Numbered from the stretch's first letter, positions 17,332 through 26,498 are shown. The stretch is DNA of 64,000 bases from Lachnospiraceae bacterium (GCA_017405805.1 JAFQZU010000034.1:1-64000); one strand, 5' to 3'. Notes: generated by a model from the letters alone, not told the origin. Numbers and translations: made by a program.

Positions 17332-18642
17332 TTATCCTAAAAGCATGCACAGCGGGACCTCGAAGCAGAATACCGCGATCAGGGGGATCAGCACCGTGGT
17401 CACGAAAACATGTCTGTAAGCCTGCTTATGATCCAGTTTGCATACGCCGAACGTCACAAGAAGCGCGCCGCAGTGAGGAAGCGTGTCCAGCGTGATCGCC
17501 GCCTGGCAGGTCAGCCTGTGGATAAAGCCCATGTTGTAACCAGCTTCTCCGAAGGTCCGGAAGATGTCTCCCAGTGTCTCCATCGACAGCGCGATGGAAC
17601 TGGAGGAGGAGCCCAGGATACCGGCGAACAGTGCACTTGCGACAGGCGCCAGGATGTAGGGATTCCAGCTGCATTTTGCGACCCAGTCGATCACGGCTGT
17701 GTAGAAGGGCGTTGCGGCCACGCAGGCGCCAAAACCGATGATCAGGGCAATATTGAAGGTCACTTCGATGGAGGATGCTGCGCCTTTACTGAAGACATCG
17801 ATCCACTGCTTCACATTCAGATACTTCCACATCAGGATCAGGGAGACGATATCGCCGGCGGCAACCGCCAGAGTAACGTTGACTTTCGCGACATTGAAGA
17901 GAACGACGGTCAGAATGACCGGTACCAGTGCCATCCACATGGGCGGGATCTTTGCCTGATCGTCGGCGAACGCGCCGAGCTCGTCATAAGAGTCGAATAC
18001 GATCCCTTCCTTCGCTTCTCTTTTGGTCTCATACCGCAGATAGAGAAGCATGAGAACGCCCATCAGCGCTGCCGTAAGAAAGCCGGGTACCGTGCCCGCC
18101 ATGGAGGATGTTCCGAGATAGTCCATCGGCACGATATTGTGGATCTGCGTGACGCCGGGCGCCACCTGGGTCATCGCCCATGCGGAGCAGCAGAAGCAGG
18201 CCGGGATCAGTCTCTTGTTGATATTGGCCTTCCTGCAGAGCTCCAGTGCGATCGGATAGATCGCGTAGATCGTTACGAAATTGCTGATGCCCGCATAACC
18301 GAGCACGATCGTTGCCAGCATGATCGGGATAAACGGATTATTTGCACCGAAAATCTTCGCCAGTCCGTCTGCGATGGTCTTGGCTGCGCCTGTGTCCTGA
18401 TAGATCCTTCCCAGAATGGCGCTGAATGCAAACAGCAGGAGGTACTGTCCCACATAACCGCCTGTCTTGGCAGCGAAAACATTCAGCAGCGTGTCATAAA
18501 ACGGAAGTCTTGCACACACAATGACAATAATAGAAGCAACGATGGAAAATGCGATCGGCGTGATCTGTTTGTACGCCAGATACATAAGTGCGATGACTGC
18601 AAGCAGGCAGCCAAACGCCGACAAAGCAACACCTGTCCCCAT
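17332..18642 (-). CDS. Multi-pass carboxylate permease, GntP/citrate-type (module 2)
   Basis: A 436-residue integral membrane protein with about 11-12 hydrophobic segments and a charged central loop (YETKREAKEGIVFDSYDE). It is the positional counterpart of the module 1 permease and shares features such as a short N-terminal helix pair and a GSSSSSIALSMETLG re-entrant-like stretch near the C-terminal third. AGGAAAGG precedes the ATG. A sigma-54 promoter 104 bp upstream makes it the first gene of its operon. Family assignment at the superfamily level is reasonable; the substrate is unknown. Confidence 0.8.
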   Translation of the reverse strand: MGTGVALSAFGCLLAVIALMYLAYKQITPIAFSIVASIIVIVCARLPFYDTLLNVFAAKTGGYVGQYLLLFAFSAILGRIYQDTGAAKTIADGLAKIFGANNPFIPIMLATIVLGYAGISNFVTIYAIYPIALELCRKANINKRLIPACFCCSAWAMTQVAPGVTQIHNIVPMDYLGTSSMAGTVPGFLTAALMGVLMLLYLRYETKREAKEGIVFDSYDELGAFADDQAKIPPMWMALVPVILTVVLFNVAKVNVTLAVAAGDIVSLILMWKYLNVKQWIDVFSKGAASSIEVTFNIALIIGFGACVAATPFYTAVIDWVAKCSWNPYILAPVASALFAGILGSSSSSIALSMETLGDIFRTFGEAGYNMGFIHRLTCQAAITLDTLPHCGALLVTFGVCKLDHKQAYRHVFVTTVLIPLIAVFCFEVPLCMLLG

Positions 18643-18745
18643 AAGCCTTTCCTCTCTTTCCCCTTGAAAGCTTCGGGCTGCCCCGCATTGCAGGGTTCCC
18701 GCATATCATTGATACCCGGCCGGGATATCTGTCTGATAATAAATA

Positions 18746-18761
18746 AGCAAACGACATGCCA
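18746..18761 (-). promoter_or_regulatory. Sigma-54 (-24/-12) promoter of acyl-CoA module 2
   Basis: The minus strand reads TGGCATGTCGTTTGCT, a perfect match to TGGCAYR-N4-TTGCW. The expected start near 18734 leaves a leader of about 90 bases before the permease. The cognate activator gene is divergent at 19183. Confidence 0.9.
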
Positions 18762-18810
18762 ATCTTTCCCACCGGCAGGAATCATGACTTCCTAAACTGC
18801 ATATGTGGCT

Positions 18811-19037
18811 GTGAAAAGCTGAAATTTCCTACAGTTTTTCACTTTTATAGATAATCTGATTCTTGTTGAATTTTTTTTCTTCCTGCCGAAATAGCGCCCA
18901 TTACAATCGATTTAAAAATGGATCGCCCGACAGCATCCATACTCCGGAAAGACTGGATCGGATCAATATTTCCCCGTGTTTGACGGTTTTCTCCCTATGA
19001 AAAGTCAAAAATGAATACTAATCATTTTTGGATCATT
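18811..19037. promoter_or_regulatory. Candidate activator-binding repeats in the 540-bp divergent region
   Basis: Two dyads lie between the sigma-54 promoter and the activator gene. One is GTGAAAA-N-CTG facing CAG-TTTTTCAC at 18811-18842. The other is AAAAATGA-N5-TCATTTTT around 19006-19027, followed by a further TCATTTTT. Either could be the enhancer for the activator. Nothing else gene-like is seen in 18643-19182. A TATAAT at 19094-19099 is a plausible -10 for the activator gene. Confidence 0.4.
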
Positions 19038-19182
19038 TTTCATCCGAATCTCTTCATGGCATATTCTTGGGTGAGAAAGCGGACAGATGATGTTATAATG
19101 ACAGTGAAGTGCCGCAAGCCGGGACGCCCCGGCATAAAACAGATATGGACGCATTGGCTGATTATGTCGAAGGGAGGCTCAA

Positions 19183-20601
19183 ATGAATGAGCAGAACCTG
19201 AGAGAGCAATTCAAGACCAAAGAAGAAGCGGAGAATCGTGTCGCATACTACCGTCAAATCATTGAATCTGCACCGGACGGCATCTACATCACAGACGGAG
19301 ACGCGAACGCGGTCCTGATCAATCCGGCCTTTGAGAGAATCTCCGGCCTGGACCGGGACAAGCTCCTTGGCAGGAACCACCGGGAACTGGAGAAGAAAAA
19401 GATCATTCGTGAATCCTGCGCCCTCAAGGCCATTGACAGGAAGGAACCGGTGACCATCATCCACGAATACCTGACGACCGGCAAACAGGCTCTGGATACC
19501 TGTGTACCGGTACTGGACGAGAAGGGAGAAGTGGCGTTTACCGTCAGCTGCATCCGTGACGTGACCGATCTGTACGACCTGCGCCTGCAGCTGGAAAAGG
19601 AGCATGCGCTCCGCCAGAAATATGAAGGCCTGCTCCAGCAGATGCAGGAACAGGCCAGTGAGGAAAAACTGATTGCACACGACAAAAAAATGATCAATAC
19701 CCTCTTTCTCGCAAATCGCGTCTCTGCAACCGATTCGACCGTTCTGATCTCCGGGGAGACCGGGGCGGGAAAGGAGGTCGTTGCCAATTACATACACGCA
19801 CACAGCTTCCGGAAGGGCGGTCCTTTTGTTGCCGTCAACTGCGGCGCCATCCCGGATTCCCTCGTGGAGAGCGAACTGTTCGGATACGAGGAGGGCGCTT
19901 TCACCGGCGCACAGCGAGGCGGCCATAAAGGCATGATCGAATCGGCTTCGGGCGGCACTCTTTTTCTCGATGAAGTCGGGGAACTGCCCCTCAATGTACA
20001 GGTAAAACTCCTGCGCGTACTCCAGGAGCGGCAGCTGGTGCGGGTGGGCGGCAATAAGCCGGTCCCGGTCGATATCCGCGTGATCTCTGCGAGCCACAGG
20101 GATCTGGTGAAAATGGTAGAGGAGGGATCCTTCCGACAGGATCTTTTCTACCGCCTCAACGTGGTTCCCATCACAATTCCGCCGCTTCGCGAGCGGAAGG
20201 ATGATATCATCCCGCTGGTCAATGCATTTTTAAAGGATATCGAAGAAAAATACGGTCTGCACCGCACTTTCACACAGATGTCTTTCCGCACCTTGATGGA
20301 ATACGCCTGGCCAGGCAACATCCGTGAATTGCAAAATGTCGTGGAACGGGCCGCCGTCATGTGCCCCGAGGAAGTGATCACGTCCGATTACCTGCCGATG
20401 TATCCCGAGAATATCGGCAGCAGTACAGCGGCCGTAGAGAGCGGGACGATCAAGTCGCGCGTGGAACAGTACGAATATGCTCTGATGAAGGAGGCCTTCT
20501 CCCTGTATCCCTCGGCGCGGAAGGCCGCGAAGTACCTCGGCATGTCGGAGCCGACCTTCGTTCGAAAACGTAAGGAGTACCGAAAAAAATATGGCGGCTG
20601 A
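19183..20601 (+). CDS. PAS/AAA+/Fis sigma-54-dependent activator 2
   Basis: A 472-residue paralogue of the activator at 8629-9996. It has a PAS domain at about residues 25-130, a coiled linker to about 165, Walker A GETGAGKE (191-198), the sigma-54 loop GAFTGA (238-243), Walker B TLFLDEV and a C-terminal Fis-type HTH (SARKAAKYLGMSEPTFVRKR). GGGAGG lies just before the ATG. Unlike activator 1 it is divergent from the operon it probably controls. The PAS domains of the two proteins differ enough to suggest different ligands. Confidence 0.93.
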   Translation: MNEQNLREQFKTKEEAENRVAYYRQIIESAPDGIYITDGDANAVLINPAFERISGLDRDKLLGRNHRELEKKKIIRESCALKAIDRKEPVTIIHEYLTTGKQALDTCVPVLDEKGEVAFTVSCIRDVTDLYDLRLQLEKEHALRQKYEGLLQQMQEQASEEKLIAHDKKMINTLFLANRVSATDSTVLISGETGAGKEVVANYIHAHSFRKGGPFVAVNCGAIPDSLVESELFGYEEGAFTGAQRGGHKGMIESASGGTLFLDEVGELPLNVQVKLLRVLQERQLVRVGGNKPVPVDIRVISASHRDLVKMVEEGSFRQDLFYRLNVVPITIPPLRERKDDIIPLVNAFLKDIEEKYGLHRTFTQMSFRTLMEYAWPGNIRELQNVVERAAVMCPEEVITSDYLPMYPENIGSSTAAVESGTIKSRVEQYEYALMKEAFSLYPSARKAAKYLGMSEPTFVRKRKEYRKKYGG

Positions 20602-20737
20602 CCTCGGGAGCCGACCGCGTCATAATCGTCATCCTTCTGTGCTTAAAGAAACCTGTTCATGTCGCTCCCCATGTTTACCGCCGTAAGATCTGAAGAGACA
20701 TTTCAGTTTAAGCATATCCAATCATAGCACAAAAAAC

Positions 20738-20764
20738 GCAGCGCAGACTCCCAGTCTGCGCTGC
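20738..20764 (-). terminator. Terminator of the polyol/sugar ABC operon
   Basis: A perfect 12-bp stem GCAGCGCAGACT / AGTCTGCGCTGC with a 3-nt loop is followed on the minus strand by CGTTTTTT. It lies 37 bp beyond the dehydrogenase stop codon. Confidence 0.9.
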
Positions 20765-20800
20765 GCCCGAACGGATTGATCAAACCGTCATCTTATTTTT

Positions 20801-21823
20801 TCATGCCTCGATCTCGGAAAGCTTGACAGGTCTGCCCTCTTTCAGAGACTTCTTCGCGGCAATGGCGATGCGGACGGGCTCAAGGCCGTCCTTGCCGCCT
20901 ACCGGGACTTCCTTGTTATTGAGGACTGCGTCCACAAATGCCTTTGTCTCGGCGACAAATGCGTCATTGTAACGCTCCAGGAAGAAGTAGGTGGGCTTTG
21001 CGGACTCAACGGTCTCGGCGGTGCTGATAAACGCCTCGTTCTCGAGATGGTTGTTGTCCTGCACAGCGCCCTTCTCGCAAAGGACTTCGACTCTCTGGTC
21101 ATAGCCGTAAGGGGCCTGACGGCAGTTGTCGATCACGCCGATGGCGCCGTTTGCAAACTTCAGGGTAACGATCGCCGTGTCGACATCGTCATAATCGGCA
21201 TAGCCGGGATCCGTAAGGACTGCGCCGGTCGCGGATACTTCCGTGACATCACTGCCGGACAGATAGCGGACCATGTCAAAGTCATGGATCATCATGTCCG
21301 TAAAGATACCGCCGGATACAGCGACATAGGACATGGGCGGGCCTGCGGGATCGCGGGAGCAGACCTTGACGACATAAGGCTTGCCGAGCTTGCCGGAAGC
21401 GACTACGTCACGGACTGCCTTGTGGCTTCTGTCAAAGCGGCGGACGAAACCGACCTGCAGCTTGACGCCTGCCTTCTCAACTTCTGCCAGCGCCTCATTG
21501 ATCTTTGCCACTTCCGTGTCAATGGGCTTCTCGCAGAAAATGTGCTTGCCGGCCTTTGCTGCACGGATCATGAACTCCGCATGCGTGTTTGTGGAGGAGC
21601 AGATAAATACCGCATCCACATCCTCAGCGGAAAAGACATCTTCGGGATCCTTGGAGCATCTTGCGATTCCGATGCTCTTAGCCCAAGCTTCCATCTGCTC
21701 GTTCATAAAAGGATCTGCGACGATCACAACCTCTGCATCCGGAACGAAGTTCTGGATGTTAGTGCCATGCAGGTTGCCGATACGGCCGGCACCCAGAAGA
21801 CCGATTCTCAGTTTTTTACCCAT
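20801..21823 (-). CDS. iolG: Inositol 2-dehydrogenase-like Gfo/Idh/MocA oxidoreductase
   Basis: A 340-residue NAD(P)-dependent dehydrogenase. The Rossmann GLLGAGRIGNLHGTNI motif is at the N-terminus. EKPIDTEVA (Lys about residue 95) and the GGIFTDMMIHDFDMVRYL segment hold the Lys, Asp and His that serve catalysis in inositol dehydrogenases. Length and sequence style match IolG, which oxidises myo-inositol to scyllo-inosose. It is the last gene of a five-gene operon that supplies an ABC importer and a TIM-barrel isomerase. The rest of the canonical iol pathway is not here, so another polyol or sugar substrate remains possible. Confidence 0.8.
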   Translation of the reverse strand: MGKKLRIGLLGAGRIGNLHGTNIQNFVPDAEVVIVADPFMNEQMEAWAKSIGIARCSKDPEDVFSAEDVDAVFICSSTNTHAEFMIRAAKAGKHIFCEKPIDTEVAKINEALAEVEKAGVKLQVGFVRRFDRSHKAVRDVVASGKLGKPYVVKVCSRDPAGPPMSYVAVSGGIFTDMMIHDFDMVRYLSGSDVTEVSATGAVLTDPGYADYDDVDTAIVTLKFANGAIGVIDNCRQAPYGYDQRVEVLCEKGAVQDNNHLENEAFISTAETVESAKPTYFFLERYNDAFVAETKAFVDAVLNNKEVPVGGKDGLEPVRIAIAAKKSLKEGRPVKLSEIEA

Positions 21824-21886
21824 TTTTTTCTCCTTAAGCTATACTTTGGCGCAATCGCCTGTATTAATTGTTTTTACTGTGTACTA

Positions 21887-22873
21887 TCAAGCCTTAGCGC
21901 CCGCTTCTTTTCTGCGTGCCTTGGCTGCCATAGCCTCACGGGTGACGTCGAGCAGGACCGCGCCGATGATAACGAGACCCAGGACCATGTTCTGGACTGC
22001 GGAGTCGACGGACAGCAGTGTGAAGCCGTTTCTCAGCGTTGCGATGACAAGCGCGCCGATGATGGTTCCGAACATCGTTCCCTTGCCGCCCATGAAGGAT
22101 GCGCCGCCGATGACGCAGGATGCGATCGCGTCTGTATCATAGGGCTGGATCGCGTTCGCGCCGTTGCAGATGCCCGAACGGCCGATGGATACGATACCTG
22201 CGATGGCTGCCATGAAGCCGGACAGCGCGTAGCAGAAGGTCAGGACGTTGGCGGAGTCGATACCGGAAAGTCTGGTCGCCTCCATGTTCCCGCCCGCGCA
22301 GTAGATCGAACGCCCCAGCGCCGTTCTGGTCAGCAGAATGTGCATGATCACGTAGATGATCACGACTACGATGAAGCTCACCGGGAAGCCGCCGATCGTC
22401 GCGGAGCCGAGCGCCATCACGCCGTCCGGGAAACCGGAGATCATCTGGGAGCCCGTTACCAGAAGGGCTGCGCCCCACAGGAAGTTCTTCATACCCAGCG
22501 TGGATACGAAGGGGTGAGGCAGGTGCAGTCTTGTCAGAAGGGTTCCGTTGATCAGGCCGATCAGGGTACCCGCGATCAGCGCGATCAGGATCAGCAGGAC
22601 GGGGTTGGTCATGCCGTTCTTGACCAGCATGCCGCACATGCATGCGCAGAAGGTCGCGTTCGCGCCTACGGACAGGTCGATACCGGCCGTGATCAGGCAA
22701 AGGAGCATGCCGGTCGACAGAAGCGCCGTGAAGGTCGTCTGCTTAAGCACAGACATGATGTTGCTGTATGTAAGGAAGTTCTTGCTCGCGATCGTCAGCA
22801 CGACGCAGAGGATCACCAGTGCGCCCAGCGTGCCAAGATACGCTGAAAATCCGCCTAATTTATTCTTTTTCAT
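21887..22873 (-). CDS. Sugar ABC transporter permease (RbsC-like)
   Basis: A 328-residue membrane protein of the ribose/xylose/galactoside permease family with about 8-10 hydrophobic helices. GIDLSVGANATFCACMCGML and the cytoplasmic loop RTALGRSIYCAGGNMEATRLSGI (coupling helix with the EAA-like motif) are typical. It forms the membrane channel of the importer with the ATPase encoded 27 bp upstream. It is a single permease, so a homodimer is expected. A short basic C-terminal tail (KARRKEAGAKA) faces the cytosol. Confidence 0.92.
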   Translation of the reverse strand: MKKNKLGGFSAYLGTLGALVILCVVLTIASKNFLTYSNIMSVLKQTTFTALLSTGMLLCLITAGIDLSVGANATFCACMCGMLVKNGMTNPVLLILIALIAGTLIGLINGTLLTRLHLPHPFVSTLGMKNFLWGAALLVTGSQMISGFPDGVMALGSATIGGFPVSFIVVVIIYVIMHILLTRTALGRSIYCAGGNMEATRLSGIDSANVLTFCYALSGFMAAIAGIVSIGRSGICNGANAIQPYDTDAIASCVIGGASFMGGKGTMFGTIIGALVIATLRNGFTLLSVDSAVQNMVLGLVIIGAVLLDVTREAMAAKARRKEAGAKA

Positions 22874-22900
22874 CTTCTGTGTATCCTTTCTTTATCGCTG

Positions 22901-24406
22901 TCAGTCATCCAGTGTCCCGCCCCAGGCAGCCTTCATCAGGCTCTCCTGGTTGAAGTGTTTGCTGTCGCGGTCCACGACCGCCTTCACTTCACCTTCCCGC
23001 ATGACTACCACGCGGTCCGACATGCCGAGGATCTCAGGCATCTCCGATGACACCATGATCACACATTTGCCTTCCTTGACAAGGCGGTTCATGACGTTGT
23101 ACACCTCGATCTTCGCGCCTACGTCGATACCTCTTGTCGGCTCGTCGAAGATGAAGATCTCCGCGTCCGTGTTCACCCACTTGCCGATGACCACCTTCTG
23201 CTGGTTTCCGCCCGAAAGCTGGCCCACGATCTCGTCGATCGACGGCGTCTTGATACGCAGCGATTCGATGTTTTTCATTCCCGCTTCAAGGATCTTCTTC
23301 TGGTCCAGGAAGATCCCGTTGCAGAAGCCCTTGAGGTTGGCAAGGATCAGGTTGTTGCGGATCGGCTCGCCCAGCACCAGGCCCTGTCCCTTCCGGTCCT
23401 CGGTCAGGAACGCGATGCCTGCCTTGATGGCCTGCGCAGGGTTCTTGATCGTCACTTCCTTGCCGTTGATGTAGATCTTGCCGCTGTCCAGCGGATCCGC
23501 CCCGAAGATCGCGCGCATCGTCTCCGTACGGCCCGCGCCGACCAGGCCCGCAAAACCGAGGACCTGTCCGCGGTATGCCTCGAAGCTCACGTCGTGCAGG
23601 ACGCCGCCCTCTTCCAGGTGCTCCGCCTTCAGTGCCACTTCGCCCTTTACGCCGAACTCCTTCGGGAACAGGTTGTCCAGGGAACGGCCGACCATGGCCG
23701 CGATCAGCGAGTCGTTGTCCCAGTCCTTGATATCCCTTGTGTCGATGTACTGCCCGTCGCGGATGACTTCCACGCGGTCACACAGTTCGAACAGCTCTTC
23801 CAGTTTGTGGGAGACGAATACGATCCCGATCCCCCTGTCGCGCAGGTCGCGGCAGGTCTTCATCAGCTGCTCGACTTCCTTCTCGCCCAGCGATGACGTG
23901 GGCTCGTCCATGATGATCATCTTCGCGTCGATCAGGACCGCCTTGGCGATCTCGATCATCTGCTGCACGCCCATGCCGAAGGTGCCGGCTGCCTTGGTCG
24001 GATCCACGTCCTGGCCCAGGGAGGCCATGACTTCTTTTGCCTTCTTGTGCATGGTCGCATAGTCAAGGAGTCCGCCGGGACCCTTGATCCACTTATTGAT
24101 AAAGATATTGTCCGTGATGCTCAGGAGCTTCTCGATGTTCAGCTCCTGGTACACGCATGCGATGCCCGCCGCCGCCGACTCGTTCGGGTTGTGGAAGGTC
24201 ATCTGCTTCCCGTCTACATAGATCTCCCCCTCATCCGGCTTGTGTACGCCGGTCAGGACCTTGATCAGTGTCGACTTCCCTGCGCCGTTCTCTCCGATCA
24301 GCCCGAGGATCTCGCCCGGCTTGACCGAAAGCTGCATTTTGTCAAGTGCCTTGACGCCCGGAAATATCTTTGTGCAATTTTTCAATTCCACAATATATTC
24401 GCTCAT
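22901..24406 (-). CDS. Sugar ABC transporter ATPase with two nucleotide-binding domains (RbsA/MglA-like)
   Basis: A 501-residue tandem ATPase. The first domain has Walker A GENGAGKST (about residues 37-45), Walker B MIIMDEPTSSL and a variant signature region (FGMGVQQMIEIAK). The second has a degenerate Walker A region (GLVGAGRTE), signature LSGGNQQK and Walker B IFIFDEPTRGID. This matches RbsA/MglA, where the second site is often impaired. The ATG at 24406 is chosen because the protein family begins with this MSEYIVELK-like segment and AGGA precedes it. It energises uptake with the permease and the binding protein of the same operon. Confidence 0.93.
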   Translation of the reverse strand: MSEYIVELKNCTKIFPGVKALDKMQLSVKPGEILGLIGENGAGKSTLIKVLTGVHKPDEGEIYVDGKQMTFHNPNESAAAGIACVYQELNIEKLLSITDNIFINKWIKGPGGLLDYATMHKKAKEVMASLGQDVDPTKAAGTFGMGVQQMIEIAKAVLIDAKMIIMDEPTSSLGEKEVEQLMKTCRDLRDRGIGIVFVSHKLEELFELCDRVEVIRDGQYIDTRDIKDWDNDSLIAAMVGRSLDNLFPKEFGVKGEVALKAEHLEEGGVLHDVSFEAYRGQVLGFAGLVGAGRTETMRAIFGADPLDSGKIYINGKEVTIKNPAQAIKAGIAFLTEDRKGQGLVLGEPIRNNLILANLKGFCNGIFLDQKKILEAGMKNIESLRIKTPSIDEIVGQLSGGNQQKVVIGKWVNTDAEIFIFDEPTRGIDVGAKIEVYNVMNRLVKEGKCVIMVSSEMPEILGMSDRVVVMREGEVKAVVDRDSKHFNQESLMKAAWGGTLDD

Positions 24407-24445
24407 TCGGAAGTGTTCCTTTCTGTCCTGCAATGTTTAGAGAAA

Positions 24446-24488
24446 GGGCGGCCTCGTGGCTCCCTGACGGGAGACACAGAAGCCGCCC
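24446..24488 (-). terminator. Intra-operon hairpin between binding-protein and ATPase genes
   Basis: GGGCGGC and GCCGCCC (24446-24452, 24482-24488) enclose a second stem GGGAG / CTCCC. The minus-strand tail is only TTTCTCT. Position after a binding-protein gene suggests a stabilising or partially terminating hairpin that keeps that mRNA segment more abundant than the transporter segment. Confidence 0.6.
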
Positions 24489-24542
24489 CCTGCCTCTTTC
24501 ACTTACATTTCATGTGAAATGCTTCGATCTACATTCCTCGGA

Positions 24543-25604
24543 TTATTTGCCGGAATAGCTGTTCAGAGTATCGATATGCTCCTGAGCGTTCTCGGCTGTG
24601 ATGATCGTATAACCGGAGTCAACAACTGCATCGACCTGCTCGCCGTTCAGATGCTTCACCATGGTATCCACTGCCATGTATGCCATGTTATAAGGGTTCT
24701 GAGCGGTGGACATGGTCATCTTGCCGTCCAGGATAGCCTGTGCTGCAGGGATCTGGCCGTCGAAGCCAAGGAAGATGGTGTTCTTGTAGCCTTCCAGACC
24801 GACCTCAGCTGCCTTGTTCGCGGCTGCCAGAGCCATGTCGTCGTTGTTCGCGCAAATGATTGCGACTCCTTCAGGGTGATTCGACATGATAGCTTCCATG
24901 CAGGTAACAGCCTTGTCAGCGACAGCATCTGCATACTGCACTTCGTCCTCAAGGAAGTCGCCGCCATTCTCCTCGATACCTGCAATGTAGCCGTTCATAC
25001 GGGCCGTGTTGGTGCCGTCACCCTGAACGCCTGCGATCTCGATGCACTTGATCTCTTCCCAGCCGGCTGCCTTTGCGGCTTCGACTGCTGCAGCAGCGCC
25101 TGCTTTAGCAGCCTCTTCGTTACCGGTTCCGATGAAGGAAATAACCTTGTCGGATGCGATCTTACTGTCGAGAGCCATGACAGGCTTGTCAGTGTCAGCG
25201 ATCAGAGTTGCGACCGTATCAGTCTGAAGAGGTGCAATGATGTATCCATCATATGCGCCGGAGCCCAGATCAGTCTGGATCATGTTCATCTGCTCGTCGT
25301 AAGAAGTCTCAGACGGCGGTCCCTTGACGTCAACGGTTACACCGGGATGCTCCTTGGCATACGCTTCAGCACCGGCCTTGATGTAGCCCCAGTACTCGGA
25401 AGAAAGGGTCTTGCAGATGACGTCGATGTGATACTCGCCGCCTGCTGCCTCGCCTTCTGCCGCCTCACCCTCTGCGGGTGCTGCCTCTTCCGTCTTCTCC
25501 TCAGAAGCTGCGGAGCTGCCGGAAGAACTGCTCGAACCGCCGCATGCCACCATGGAGATGGCGACTGCACCGGCGAGTAGAGTTGCGAATAATCTGCGTT
25601 TCAT
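24543..25604 (-). CDS. Sugar-binding lipoprotein of ABC transporter (ribose/galactose type)
   Basis: A 353-residue periplasmic-binding-protein-fold lipoprotein (Peripla_BP_4 type). The lipoprotein signal MKRRLFATLLAGAVAISMVACGG has its lipobox cysteine at about residue 21. A Ser-rich then Glu/Ala-rich linker (about 25-60) tethers the ligand domain to the outer membrane face. The ligand domain shows EYWGYIKAGAEAYAKEHPGV and the hinge-type strand VAIICANNDDMALAAANKA. The start at 25604 follows GGAGG; a longer frame from 25703 would place residues before the signal peptide. The ligand is probably a polyol or pentose/hexose, judged from neighbours. Confidence 0.92.
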   Translation of the reverse strand: MKRRLFATLLAGAVAISMVACGGSSSSSGSSAASEEKTEEAAPAEGEAAEGEAAGGEYHIDVICKTLSSEYWGYIKAGAEAYAKEHPGVTVDVKGPPSETSYDEQMNMIQTDLGSGAYDGYIIAPLQTDTVATLIADTDKPVMALDSKIASDKVISFIGTGNEEAAKAGAAAAVEAAKAAGWEEIKCIEIAGVQGDGTNTARMNGYIAGIEENGGDFLEDEVQYADAVADKAVTCMEAIMSNHPEGVAIICANNDDMALAAANKAAEVGLEGYKNTIFLGFDGQIPAAQAILDGKMTMSTAQNPYNMAYMAVDTMVKHLNGEQVDAVVDSGYTIITAENAQEHIDTLNSYSGK

Positions 25605-25715
25605 AACTTCTACCTCCTGTTGTTTTGATGTTTTACCTGTTACCCTCTCTATATTCACAAATCCCACGCTGCCGGCTTTTCTGCAGCCACGCGATTTGTT
25701 CAATAGACCGCTTAA

Positions 25716-26498
25716 TTATCGGATGGTCATGATCGCTTTCACTGCTTCCGCCGTAGTCGTTGCGGGGAAGAGTTCATATCCTACATATCCCGTGTAGCCG
25801 ATCTCTTCAAGCGCTCTGTAAACCCTCGGAAAATAGATCTCGCCGGTGCCGGGCTCGTGTCTGCCGGGCGCGTCGGCAATGTGTACGTGTCCGAAGGTAT
25901 CGCCGAAGTTGCGGATCGTATCACAGATGCAGCCCTCATTGATCTGCATATGATATGCATCGTAGAGCACTTTCAGCTTGGGGGATCCGATCAGACGGAT
26001 CATCTCCGCTGCGTCGCTCGTGTATTTCAGGTAGTTGCCGACGTGATCCGTCGTGATGTTCAGCGCCTCCAGATTCATCTGGATACCGCTCTTCTCGGCC
26101 AGTGCCGCGCACTTCTCAAGATTGCGGAACATGGTGCAGGTCTTTACCGTATCAGACAGATTGTCGTAATGATTGATGACAATGCCGCCGTCTCCGAGGC
26201 CGTTGGAATGGATGGTCACGCAGGGAGAGCCGAGGAACTTGGCAGTCTCGACAGACTTCTCAAGATATTCCATGTAAGCGTCTGTCTGTTCGGGATCGAT
26301 CAGGGAAAGATCCGCGTCACCGTTAAATCCGCAGATAGGGATTCCGGCCTTCTCTGCGGCTTCCTTGACCGCGTTCAGATCCTTCTCCGGCCATCCCCAG
26401 AACTCGACCGCGTCAAAACCGTCATCCTTAGCAGCCTGAAATCTGTCTAAAAAAGGAATCTCTCCGTATAAAGCATCGATGCAAGCAGAAGTTTTCAT
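25716..26498 (-). CDS. Xylose isomerase-like TIM-barrel protein (hydroxypyruvate isomerase/IolI-like)
   Basis: A 260-residue TIM-barrel sugar-phosphate isomerase/epimerase family protein. MNLEALNITTDH, LYDAYHMQINEG, HVHIADAPGRHEPGTGEI and GYVGYELFP carry the Glu, Asp, His and Glu residues that bind the metal in hydroxypyruvate isomerase and tagatose epimerase relatives. The ATG at 26498 is preceded by GGAGG; the earlier in-frame ATG at 26516 overlaps that site. It is the first gene of the ABC/dehydrogenase operon, downstream of the TTGTGC box cluster. It probably isomerises the keto product of the dehydrogenase. Confidence 0.82.
   Translation of the reverse strand: MKTSACIDALYGEIPFLDRFQAAKDDGFDAVEFWGWPEKDLNAVKEAAEKAGIPICGFNGDADLSLIDPEQTDAYMEYLEKSVETAKFLGSPCVTIHSNGLGDGGIVINHYDNLSDTVKTCTMFRNLEKCAALAEKSGIQMNLEALNITTDHVGNYLKYTSDAAEMIRLIGSPKLKVLYDAYHMQINEGCICDTIRNFGDTFGHVHIADAPGRHEPGTGEIYFPRVYRALEEIGYTGYVGYELFPATTTAEAVKAIMTIR

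Noticed and set aside
19056-19075. TGGCATATTCTTGGG as a plus-strand sigma-54 promoter before activator 2
   Set aside because: The -12 half reads TTGGG and lacks the required TTGC, and spacing is off.
21047-22846. 599-codon plus-strand frame opposite the dehydrogenase and permease genes
   Set aside because: It is antisense to two well-supported genes, has no family features and a His/Asp/Arg-rich composition typical of a high-G+C complementary frame.
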